DNA of 64,000 nt from contig CM035423.1 in the NCBI GenBank assembly GCA_020310875.1, positions 117,852,989 to 117,916,988 on the forward strand, in the 5' to 3' direction. A model generated the notes under the pieces. That model worked only from the letters and a program-made list of their open reading frames with translations, was not told the origin of the DNA and did no database searches. Of the stretch, positions 53,631-63,808 are shown piece after piece. This DNA is from Ceratopteris richardii (lineage: Eukaryota; Streptophyta; Polypodiopsida; Polypodiales; Pteridaceae). Every line of letters starts with the position of its first letter. Position 1 is the stretch's first letter. A program made the translations under genes and the position numbers.

Positions 53631-54661
53631 TAATAATAATAATAACCATAAAAATAAAACATAAATAACGAAATATGGATATCCTTCGATGTGCAAAATT
53701 GGAAGAGTAACTACTTGACATGCAATATTATACGAGTAATCAATGACGACGGGCGATTAGTTGATTCATATTTGATTCCCTTATTATGATGGTGTTCATC
53801 TCGATGTGCATGATAAGCATAGAGCCGAGGGATTAAAGATAGTAGATGCGGCAATCATGATGCATATCCGATGCTCACAACTAAAAAAGTCAAGTGATAA
53901 AAGTCTATGGACTTTCCTTAATCCAAATTATTTGGTGAATAAGCGAATAGATCTTGCAAACTCTCATTCTCATGCACACTACAAGAGACATACCCGATCA
54001 GCAATGTCGATCAATTATTGAACATCCGAAATTGCCTCTCACAATAGCAAGCAAACTAGTTTAAGTTTTGTGGCTTGCTTAAAGTTGCACTTATTTATTG
54101 GCATAGCATCCGACCATACCCTCTTTCAAGGGAGATAGTGTGGGAGATAGTTAGGCAGATAGATGGCAATGACCTCAACACACCATAGGTCTGCCTCCAA
54201 ATTGGATGGAGGGAGTCCTTCCAAAAATCACTAGAAGTGATTGGAGAATGGTTGCATGTAGAAAATGAGGGAATACTAGCAGTTACATAAATGATCGATG
54301 CAGGAGAGATAATAACTATCCTTGGAAGACCATGTTCTAGAGAATACAAGTTCTCCCAACCCATTGAAGCTCAGATTGTGATTCATGTCCATGATCATCA
54401 ATGTGTAGGCAAAGCACTACAGAGTATCCTAGTAGCGTTATTCACTGGTGAAAGAATCTGCAAAGACCCAAATTAATTGGGTGGAGTGGATCTTCTGAAA
54501 AATGAACAAGGAGATCCGGTGACTCTACAGAAAGACATGTCGAGCCGTGAATGCTACATTAGATACCAAAGTAGGGGTACCTTTCTCCTTACTTATCCTT
54601 GCTAATCCTCCTTTCCTGCCAAAGAATTTACTATCATTACAATAGAAGTACTTTTGCAAGC
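53631..54661. other. Spacer; possibly the Gypsy 3' end or LTR
   Basis: An AT-rich start with an ATA/AATAAT microsatellite (53630-53645), then sequence with no recognised domain. A 61-codon plus frame (54291-54476) and an overlapping minus frame are unconvincing. There is no second LTR to compare it with. Confidence 0.35.
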
Positions 54662-55212
54662 TGAAAGGCTCTTGAGCCCACGAAACAAATGATTATATGA
54701 GACTTTAATTGGTTTAAATCCCTCGGAATCGGTCCATTTGGATCACCTGGAGCACATAATTATCCCTCAAGTGATGATTTTATGCCCTCACCTTTCCCAA
54801 CTCTCTTTCGCCCATACGCATATATATGCTTTCACACGCTCTTTTTCCACACTCTTATACACTCACACACACCCTCGCACATTCTTACTTCCCCTTTTTC
54901 TCTATTCCTTTCCTTTCTCCTCTTACACACATGCACACACCAACACATATACACCCTCTCACATACCCTCATACACACATGCACTCATCTGCACACACAT
55001 ATGTCTGAACCTTCTCTCGTGCACTCTCTCTTTCTCACACTCTTCCCTTTACCTATTGCCCACTCTCAAAATCATCTTCTTCACCCTATTCGAAAACATC
55101 TCTGCAAATGCCCAAACAGCAACTCCACCCCAATCATGGCCCACTCGATTATACTTCATAGCGTGATGGCCCCATGCCTTCAGCTCAAAGTTGGGTGCAC
55201 CTTGAATTTTGA

Positions 55213-55460
55213 TCATGTCAAGCTCCTGTACCTAAAACTTCCATACATCAAAACTGCTTGATCTTTACTGCAGCAATTCACCAACTGAAGCAAGTCATAA
55301 GTTACATGATCTTGACCATCACTTTTGACTGTTGTAGGCCTTGAAGATGTATTGTAGCCTCTTAAATCTGGGGCTATTACACGATAGCCTGCTTCTCCAA
55401 GAGTTCTTAATTGGTTTTTCCAAACAAACCAGAAATTTGGAAAACCATGCACAAGAATGA
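55213..55460 (-). pseudogene. Captured epoxide-hydrolase exon in the left LTR
   Basis: After a splice acceptor-like TTGATTACATGAACAG, the minus strand reads VILVHGFPNFWFVWKNQLRT, LGEAGYRVIAPDLRGYNTSS and then HVTYDLLQLVNCCSKDQ. HGFP-x2-W-x2-W, the APDLRGY-x-S block and the following LxDLxxLV-like helix are hallmarks of plant soluble epoxide hydrolases (alpha/beta hydrolase fold; HGFP forms the oxyanion hole). The exon stops before the nucleophile Asp region, so the fragment cannot be an enzyme. A second copy is at 61598-61845. Confidence 0.8.
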
Positions 55461-56969
55461 CCTGTTCATGTAATCAATAAAATTCTTAATTTAAACCATC
55501 AATAAAAATATGCACTCCCCTTCACTGATCCTTTGAATGTACATTGCATACATCTATAACAAAACAAGACCATCAATCGACTGCATATTCCTAAAATAAG
55601 AAGCACTCTACAACAAAGTATGCTTTCAAATATTTGGGCTCACAGGCTTAAAATAATAAAGCATTATAGCTTGATAAAGTGAATTGAACCGTGCATCAAT
55701 GTCATTACCGCACGTTGTTTCCTAATTTACCACCATTTTTTTTTGTTCACATTCGCTTTCTAAAACAACAAGAATACTAACTCATCCCATGTATTTATTG
55801 AATACAACCATTCACTGCCTCCTACGCACCTTGCATATGTGTTCGCTACTCAGACTCATGCCCTGATCAATTCTACGCAATGAAGTTTACCAACATTACT
55901 CCATCATCAACCATGTTCCAATCACACAGCTTAACTCACTACCCCACAGCATGCACTTCCTTCAACCGCATTATCTCCTGTCCTTGCATGAGAAACAAAA
56001 AAATCTGCCATCATAAGGCCTTTCACCCTGAACTTGAATGCTTCTCCAAGTCCTCAATGTCATTTGATGTCTCATACAGAGAAGACCTCATCGCCTTGTC
56101 ATCCATACATCTTGATCATGTTCTATTGATGGTCCAGCATAAGATGAAAACACAATTTGGCAAGGACAATTGAGAAATTAGGCTTCTAGTGATAGGTGAA
56201 ATGCATAAGATATTTACTCGTGAATCTTAAATAAATTGTAAGTTCTCTCCTTATTTGGGCGAGTAACACAGTAACAAACTCTCAAAATAGCCATTTGCTA
56301 CGACCTCTCCCAAACACTAACCCCTCTAATTCGATAGGCCTAGACTTTATGCGGGCTGTAGCCTTCGAGTAGCTGCACATTATGAATTCAAATCCTTAAC
56401 AAAACTTAAAAGTTTAGTGATCAAATGCTGCATATGCTACATGATATGCAAAAAAAGGACATATGACAAAAGTTCACCATGGCAAAGATGCTATTATCTC
56501 ACCGCTTCTCCATCTGAATTCCCGCATTCTACAAAATGTATGGTTGTTTTGCCATATGTCAAGTTTCTGTGGAAAACTTCACAGCCATCAATTCTTTCTG
56601 TTTTATAAGATGAACTAACTGCAGAACTGTGCCGGTCCGAAGTATATGATGAACCCTCCATATGCACCTTTCAGCTACCAAAAGGCGCCCAAGTGCTGCT
56701 GCTGGCTCCGACCCCCTGCATCGTCAGAGAGCATACGCTCCTTCATTGATGAGTAATTGCCATGAAGAACCACCTGTCCCCCTTCGATTATCAGCTCCAG
56801 GTCTGCCTCCCCTCACTCCTCTGTGTGCGCAACGAGAGAGACTTTTCCTCCCGTAACTTCTGTGACGTAATGCCTTCTTTTTCAAACTGTAGAGGTGCCA
56901 GTACAAATGCATCTACAGCACCCCATAACACATTGGGTCGAGCTGTTAGGCACACCCACCCGACTACTG

Positions 56970-56988
56970 CCCCCCCCCCCCCCCCCCC
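56970..56988 (+). repeat. 19-base poly-C run
   Basis: An unbroken run of C. The counterpart in the other LTR (63354-63372) is also 19 bases. Confidence 0.8.
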
Positions 56989-57236
56989 GTCTTCAATGCC
57001 TGCAGCCGTTGTGGCCCTTTTTCGCGCACCCCTCGTCTGCTCTTCCTGTCTTCTGATATCTGTGAGCACCACGAAAGCAAGACCAAAAAAGAAAAACGAA
57101 ATGGGGGGCCACTCCTCTGAGAGATGTCAACCCTTAAGAACTTCCCCCCTTCTACGGATGGGAACAAAACAACAGCCCCCAAAAAATTAAACTCCAGCCA
57201 CCTTTTTTAGCAAGATCAGCCGCCCCCTTTTCTGGT

Positions 57237-57330
57237 TTTTTTTTTTTTCGTCAGAGCCCCACTCCCTTTTTTCTGTTCTTTCGTCAGAGCCCCACTCCCT
57301 TTTTTCTGTTCTTTCGTCAGAGCCCCCCTT
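57237..57330 (-). repeat. 33-bp minisatellite next to the PPR fragment
   Basis: CGTCAGAGCCCCACTCCCTT recurs at 57249, 57282 and, shortened, 57315, preceded by a T run. On the minus strand it would extend the PPR frame as GSGALTKEQKK repeats, which are not PPR-like. Confidence 0.75.
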
Positions 57331-57334
57331 TTCT

Positions 57335-57690
57335 GAACCATGAGGTTCAAAATTTCAAGGGCCCTTTGAACAAACCCATGCTCGTCATATCCCGAATTAA
57401 GAGCAGTATATGCAATCACATCTTGTGATGGCAACCTTTCAAAAGTACAATGGGCATCTGTTAGCAAGCTGCACTTTCCATACATGTCCACTAGAGCATT
57501 ACCAACATGGTCATTATCCTCAAAACCTTTCTTCGTAATTTCAAGATGTAATTGGCGTACAGTATTTGTTGCTGGTCCGCAGGCTTTCAAACTGCACACA
57601 TAAGTTGCACTACTAGGGCTCACACCATCCAGTTGCATCCACTCCAAGCAACTCAATGCCTTCTCATCACAACCATATTCAGTAATGGTG
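57335..57690 (-). pseudogene. Captured pentatricopeptide-repeat (PPR) fragment
   Basis: The minus strand reads ALSCLEWMQLDGVSPSSATY, VCSLKACGP, RQLHLEITKKGFEDNDHVGN, ALVDMYGKCSLLTDAHCTFE and DVIAYTALNSGYDEHGF. The ALVDMYxKC block and the V-A-x-T/N-x-L-x-x-GY pattern are typical of plant PLS-class PPR proteins that bind organelle RNAs. About three repeats are present, without a transit peptide or C-terminal E/DYW domain. It runs directly into the minisatellite. The right LTR holds only the downstream part before the 63809 insertion. Confidence 0.75.
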
Positions 57691-57769
57691 CATGCCTTGA
57701 GAGCACATACAAAGGTGATGTAATTCCCTTATTTGCCAAGGGATATCTTGCATGAAGACCCCTACCATT

Positions 57770-57907
57770 ACGTAAGGATGTGCAATTAAGCCTTCTGGAC
57801 TTCTCCTCTTGTGTTATCAAGACCTTCTCAGAACCCTTGATGATAAAGTATCCTCCAACATCAAAAGTACAATGGCCTTTTTCAAGTGAAACCTTTTCTC
57901 CACATCC
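57770..57907 (-). pseudogene. Captured RNA polymerase second-largest-subunit exon
   Basis: After an acceptor (ATTGGTTGCAG, ending 57908) the minus strand reads CGEKVSLEKGHCTFDVGGYF and IIKGSEKVLITQEEKSRR. GGYFIIKGxEKVLxxQE is a signature of the N-terminal (protrusion) part of eukaryotic Rpb2-type subunits. I cannot say whether it comes from Pol II, III or the plant Pol IV/V NRPD2 subunit. It is a single exon of about 45 codons; downstream sequence leads into the PPR fragment without a shared frame. Confidence 0.7.
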
Positions 57908-58051
57908 CTGCAACCAATATCTCCGCATGCTTCTCATCAATTATCAAATTCATTCTGCAATACCTGAAATCAAACAAATTTCCTGCCAAATAAAACCACA
58001 TTAGGGCATAAAAATCAACCATTTTCGGAGCTAACGTACTTCCCTCTTCTT

Positions 58052-59461
58052 ATTTGCGAAGTCGTCCTCGACGAGCCACTTTTGCTGCAATCTAATCAAA
58101 ACAGCCATGAAAACATCAGTGCACAACTAGTTTGCATACCTTCCCATCGAGCCGATACTCCAACTGAACCTGCACTCGTTGAAGCTATTAGTGCTCAAAA
58201 ATCACTCATAAATACATTCAAATCAGTCACTTCCCAAAATGATCCAAGAACCTGCACATATACGCAATCCCATTTCAGCCATGCATCAATTCGCTCATAC
58301 ATTCCAGTATGGAAAATGGTCTCAACCAAAATAACACATGCATACCTTTCCATATTTTACACATGCAACTACCATTGCGGAAAACAGAAAAGAAAATACC
58401 GAAATAAACAACAACAACTAAAATGAATCCAATCGGAGATGCAAAAATACCCAAAATGCATACCCCATTATTGCACCTACTATTTGCTATGTACACATAT
58501 TCCATGACTAGACATTCCCAAAGAATCCCCATCGTCGTCCTACAAAAGCCATCGAAACTCGAGTGCAAGTCAAGACATACATCAGAACTCTGGAGTGTCC
58601 CACACACTAGAAAAACCCTCAGATAGAGCACACTAGTTGTAAAGCAAGACAGTCGCATTACCTCGCTAAAGCCTCATCCATAAGTACATATACAGTCTCT
58701 GTGCCTTCAAGAATGTTGATTCAAAGTGAGCCGATCTGTCGCAAGCCAACACATACCAATCATACAAGAAGATAACGTTCCCTTCCAGGCGATCCTCGCC
58801 CTCTCCTCTCCTTCTCTCCCCCTCAGGAGTGGGGAATAACTTCATATGAAGATTTTATTTTAATCACACGTTGGCCTACATTGACACTGGATGCGATTCG
58901 TGGACCTGACCACCCGATCAGGTTGATTCCACCCATCTACCAACCCAACGAAGCGCGCGACACACAGACAACTAGCCCTATGCGAAACCGACGTCGGTTC
59001 GTGGCTTTGACCACCCGGTCAAAGTGGGTCCACCCACCTATCGGCCCACATAGGCGCGTAGCCACACTCACACATACACAAACATATATTTTTCTCATTT
59101 TCTTTTCATTCCCGCATCTCGAGAATTAGGAGACAAAAGAAAGGACTTTTTCCCAACCCAACCAATCACGACACACACACATATATATCCCCCCGTGGAC
59201 ATCCCGATGACACATATCTCCTCTCTGCTACCACTCAAGCCAAAATCCAGCCACTAATGCCATGGTCAACCCGTCCTCGCAAAACCCGCACATACTAACC
59301 ACTTTGTCGACCTGAAATCTCAAAAAGTGTCACTTTAGTTCCTAAGTGTACAACACACTTGGTCCACCCGTCCTCACATCTTTGACTCGCAATCCGCAAA
59401 GCAAACCCTAATCAGACTCAAGCCGTCCTAACCGGCATCCATCATATCATCTATTTCTTTT
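58052..59461. other. Non-coding interior of family-D member 2
   Basis: No retroviral domain appears in any frame. 58870-59460 matches member 1 (39820-40400). 58080-58850 is specific to this member and unidentified. Confidence 0.55.
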
Positions 59462-61066
59462 TCATCTCCATCCTCTGCCTCGCAGAGATTCCACATGATT
59501 CGACAGCTTGCTGATATTGTCCTCTAGCCAGGCGATACGGTCTGGAAGGCCACCATTCATTACTACACCTCTTAATGCCTCGAGCTTCAAAGCTAAATCC
59601 CTTATCCCTTCTTCTTTTCGCTCATCACTACCTTGGAGTCGAAAAATCTCATCATCCACTTGATGGAACCGAACCCACATTTTCTTCTTCTCCTCTTCTA
59701 AATGGCTCATCTTTCTTTCTATTTCCAAAGGAACCTCCTCGCTCCTCCCGACTTGGCCAGACAACTTTTCAACCTCTTCTCGAATCGACTTCTTCTCCCA
59801 GATTCTACTCATATTTTCTACTTCCAGATCATCTACCTTCTTCGACAATTCATTCTTCGTCCTTTCTAACTCTGTTCCAAACGCATCCAACCTATCCATC
59901 ACCGCTTTCAGCTCTTCCTCCGTTTTCCTCGCTCTCGGATCCTCCACCTGTCCTCGCATCTCGTCGTCTTTCCGATTCATCCACCTACCGAGCTTGCTAC
60001 TCAGCTTTGCATTCTCTTTCTCCACATGTCTCATTTTCTCATCGCTCTCTGCTTGGGCACTCTTCATTCTTTCTAACTCTAGGTGGAACTCCTCACATGC
60101 CTTACCCGCTTGATCATTGTATCGACGGATTATGCTTTGTACCTTCTCGATTTCATGCTCTATTCCCTCGACTCTCCTCATTAGGTCATCCTCGTCTCTT
60201 GAGAGCTCTTCTTCGATCGCAACTCCAAAGCAGTCGGCTACCATCAAGCCGGATCTCAAGTCCCAGACCACGTTTTCACTCTCGGGCTTCACAAGATCTT
60301 GCCTCCAGCTTTTGTTTACTCTTTTCCACTCCTTGTTTTCATTTTTCAACATTCGTACTTGCTTTTCCCAAGTTCCTAGGATCTCGGCCATTTTCACTTG
60401 ATTTTCCTCTAATTTTGCTATTTTGATCCTCTTGTTATCTCGCTCCACATGCAACCAATTGACTTGACATTCCAAGCTCTTCACAAGTTCTATCAAGTCT
60501 CGATCATGAGATCGAGTGTCCTTGCTTCCACTTGCTCTCGCGGTTTCCGTCGATGAAGTAACTCCACCTTTGTCAACTTCCACATACAAAGAGGATAAAC
60601 ACCTATCAGATTGATTCGTTGTGACCTTTACGCCAGTCACCTCTTTTGAGCCACACACGTGCTCGCATAGTTTCTTTTTCCCACAGTCCTCACATGTGGG
60701 GACAAAATCCAACGGGGAGCATACACGAGGGCAATATTTAGCTATATGCCCAATTTGCTCGCAACACCAGCATCTCACATAATTTGATATCGGGCCAAAT
60801 CGCCACCCTCGGTTCACATGCTGTCTCATGGTCGGACGAGAACATACCCATCTATTTTGTCCAAAATTCCCTTGCCTTATATTCGCTTTCTCAAAACTAA
60901 AGGCTTGTCTTTGTTGGACCATTTCTCTAATGAAGATCAGAGCAAATTTGGGATCGAATTGGCTGTGCCACACGATTGGGGCACCAAGCGAACTCGTAGA
61001 ACTCTCTATGAGATGTGCTAAGCCAATTCCCGGCAAACGCACCAAATGAAAGGCTCTTGAGCCCAC
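59462..61066 (-). CDS. Zinc-knuckle, coiled-coil protein of family D (534 residues)
   Basis: An intact minus-strand frame. Residues 99-112 (CWCCEQIGHIAKYC) are a CX2CX4HX4C zinc knuckle as in retroelement nucleocapsids. A second Cys cluster follows at 125-138 (CEDCGKKKLCEHVC). From about residue 185 to the end it is almost continuous charged heptad-type helix (ELVKSLECQVNWLHVERDN, VEGIEHEIEKVQSIIRRYND), suggesting a long coiled coil. There is no protease, RT or integrase. The frame's first 17 codons lie in the LTR and primer site (LVRLPGIG encodes the primer site), so Met49 (MVQQRQAF) is the likelier start. I infer a Gag-derived RNA-binding and self-assembling protein. Confidence 0.75.
   Translation of the reverse strand: MGSRAFHLVRLPGIGLAHLIESSTSSLGAPIVWHSQFDPKFALIFIREMVQQRQAFSFEKANIRQGNFGQNRWVCSRPTMRQHVNRGWRFGPISNYVRCWCCEQIGHIAKYCPRVCSPLDFVPTCEDCGKKKLCEHVCGSKEVTGVKVTTNQSDRCLSSLYVEVDKGGVTSSTETARASGSKDTRSHDRDLIELVKSLECQVNWLHVERDNKRIKIAKLEENQVKMAEILGTWEKQVRMLKNENKEWKRVNKSWRQDLVKPESENVVWDLRSGLMVADCFGVAIEEELSRDEDDLMRRVEGIEHEIEKVQSIIRRYNDQAGKACEEFHLELERMKSAQAESDEKMRHVEKENAKLSSKLGRWMNRKDDEMRGQVEDPRARKTEEELKAVMDRLDAFGTELERTKNELSKKVDDLEVENMSRIWEKKSIREEVEKLSGQVGRSEEVPLEIERKMSHLEEEKKKMWVRFHQVDDEIFRLQGSDERKEEGIRDLALKLEALRGVVMNGGLPDRIAWLEDNISKLSNHVESLRGRGWR
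61027..61046 (-). promoter_or_regulatory. Primer-binding site of family-D member 2
   Basis: The minus strand reads TTTGGTGCGTTTGCCGGGA after the LTR end. It differs at one base from member 1, where the match to a tRNA-Gly-like 3' end appears better. Confidence 0.65.
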
Positions 61067-63808
61067 GGAACAAATGATTATATGAGACTTTAATTGGTTT
61101 AAATCCCTCGGAATCGGTCCATTTGGATCACCTGGAGCACATAATTATCCCTCAAGTGATGATTTTATGCCCTCACCTTTCCCAACTCTCTTTCGCCCAT
61201 ACGCATACATATGCTTTCACACGCTCTTTTTCCACACTCTTATACACTCACACACACCCTCGCACATTCTTACTTCCCCTTTTTCTCTATTCCTTTCCTT
61301 TCTCCTCTTACACACATGCACACACCAACACATATACACCCTCTCACATACCCTCATACACACATGCACTCATCTGCACACACATATGTCTGAACCTTCT
61401 CTCGTGCACTCTCTCTTTCTCACACTCTTCCCTTTACCTATTGCCCACTCTCAAAATCATCTTCTTCACCCTATTCGGAAACATCTCTGCAAATGCCCAA
61501 ACAGCAACTCCACCCCAATCATGGCCCACTCGATTATACTTCATAGCGTGATGGCCCCATGCCTTCAGCTCAAAGTTGGGTGCACCTTGAATTTTGATCA
61601 TGTCAAGCTCCTGTACCTAAAACTTCCATACATCAAAACTGCTTGATCTTTACTGCAGCAATTCACCAACTGAAGCAAGTCATAAGTTACATGATCTTGA
61701 CCATCACTTTTGACTGTTGTAGGCCTTGAAGATGTATTGTAGCCTCTTAAATCTGGGGCTATTACACGATAGCCTGCTTCTCCAAGAGTTCTTAATTGGT
61801 TTTTCCAAACAAACCAGAAATTTGGAAAACCATGCACAAGAATGACCTGTTCATGTAATCAATAAAATTCTTAATTTAAACCATCAATAAAAATATGCAC
61901 TCCCCTTCACTGATCCTTTGAATGTACATTGCATACATCTATAACAAAACAAGACCATCAATCGACTGCATATTCCTAAAATAAGAAGCACCCTACAACA
62001 AAGTATGCGTTCAAATATTTGGGCTCACAGGCTTAAAATAATAAAGCATTATAGCTTGATAAAGTGAATTGAACCGTGCATCAATGTCATTACCGCACGT
62101 TGTTTCCTAATTTACCACCATTTTTTTTTGTTCACATTCGCTTTCTAAAACAACAAGAATACTAACTCATCCCATGTATTTATTTAATACAACCATTCAC
62201 TGCCTCCTACGCACCTTGCATATGTGTTCGCTACTCAGACTCATGCCCTGATCAATTCTACGCAATGAAGTTTACCAACATTACTCCATCATCAACCATG
62301 TTCCAATCACACAGCTTAACTCACTACCCCACAGCATGCACTTCCTTCAACCGCATTATCTCCTGTCCTTGCATGAGAAACAAAAAAATCTGCCATCATA
62401 AGGCCTTTCACCCTGAACTTGAATGCTTCTCCAAGTCCTCAATGTCATTTGATGTCTCATACAGAGAAGACCTCATCGCCTTGTCATCCATACATCTTGA
62501 TCATGTTCTATTGATGGTCCAGCATAAGATGAAAACACAATTTGGCAAGGACAATTGAGAAATTAGGCTTCTAGTGATAGGTGAAATGCATAAGATATTT
62601 ACTCGTGAATCTTAAATAAATTGTAAGTTCTCTCCTTATTTGGGCGAGTAACACAGTAACAAACTCTCAAAATAGCCATTTGCTACGACCTCTCCCAAAC
62701 ACTAACCCCTCTAATTCGATAGGCCTAGACTTTATGCGGGCTGTAGCCTTCGAGTAGCTGCACATTATGAATTCAAATCCTTAACAAAACTTAAAAGTTT
62801 AGTGATCAAATGCTGCATATGCTACATGATATGCAAAAAAAGGACATATGACAAAAGTTCACCATGGCAAAGATGCTATTATCTCACCACTTCTCCATCT
62901 TAATTCCCGCATTCTACAAAATGTATGGTTGTTTTGCCATATGTCAAGTTTCTGTGGAAAACTTCACAGCCATCAATTCTTTCTGTTTTATAAGATGAAC
63001 TAACTGCAGAACTGTGCCGGTCCGAAGTATATGATGAACCCACCATATGCACCTTTCAGCTACCAAAAGGCGCCCAAGTGCTGCTGCTGGCTCCGACCCC
63101 CTGCATCGTCAGAGAGCATACGCTCCTTCATTGATGAGTAATGCCATGAAGAACCACCTGTCCCCCTTCGATTATCAGCTCCAGGTCTGCCTCCCCTCAC
63201 TCCTCTGTGTGCGCAACGAGAAAGACTTTTCCTCCCGTAAGTTCTGCGACGTAATGCCTTCTTTTTCAAACTGTAGAGGTGCCAGTACAAATGCATCTAC
63301 AGCACCCCATAACACATTGGGTCGAGCTGTTAGGCACACCCACCCGACTACTGCCCCCCCCCCCCCCCCCCCGTCTTCAATGCCTGCAGCCGTTGTGGCC
63401 CTTTTTCGCACACCCCTCGTCTGGTCTTCCTGTCTTCTGATATCTGTGAGCACCATGAAAGCAAGACCAAAAAAGAAAAACGAAATGGGGGCCACTCCTC
63501 TGAGAGATGTCAACCCTTAAGAACTTCCCCCCTTCTACGGATGGGAACAAAACAACAACCCCCAAAAAATTAAACTCCAGCCACCTTTTTTAGCAAGATC
63601 AGCCGCCCCCTTTTCTGGTTTTTTTTTTTTTCGTCAAAGCCCCACTCCCTTTTTTCTGTTCTTTCGTCAGAGCCCCACTCCCTTTTTTCTGTTCTTTCGT
63701 CAGAGGCCCCCCTTTTCTGAACCATGAGGTTCAAAATTTCAAGGGCCCTTTGAACAAACCCATGCTCGTCATATCCCGAATTAAGAGCAGTATATGCAAT
63801 CACATCTT
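61047..63808 (-). repeat. 5' LTR of family-D member 2, left part
   Basis: Starts TGAAAGGCTCTTGAGCC like 54662 and follows it at a constant offset of about 6385, including the epoxide-hydrolase exon, poly-C run and minisatellite. It stops matching at 63808 (CACATCTT), where another element begins; the remaining 600 or so bases lie beyond the window. Confidence 0.9.
61598..61845 (-). pseudogene. Captured epoxide-hydrolase exon, second LTR copy
   Basis: Identical in translation to 55213-55460 over the readable frame. Confidence 0.8.

Larger units (their letters stand above)
54662..58036 (-). repeat. 3' LTR of family-D member 2
   Basis: 3375 bases from TGAAAGGCTCTTGAGCC to GGAGCTAACG; the last base is G where A is expected. 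The end at 54662-54790 resembles member 1 (CGGAATCGGTCCATTTGGAT versus CGCAATCGGTTTACTTGGAT). CA-rich low-complexity sequence fills 54830-55010. Confidence 0.9.

Noticed and set aside
54738..55261. Plus-strand frames rich in His, Thr, Ser and Pro (and their repeats at 61123-61646)
   Set aside because: They translate a CA/CT-rich low-complexity stretch of the LTR in three overlapping frames at once, which is a composition effect.
55880..56173. 97-codon plus-strand frame, identical in both LTRs (62265-62558)
   Set aside because: Conservation is explained by LTR identity; I recognise no domain, and the element and its captured pieces run on the other strand.
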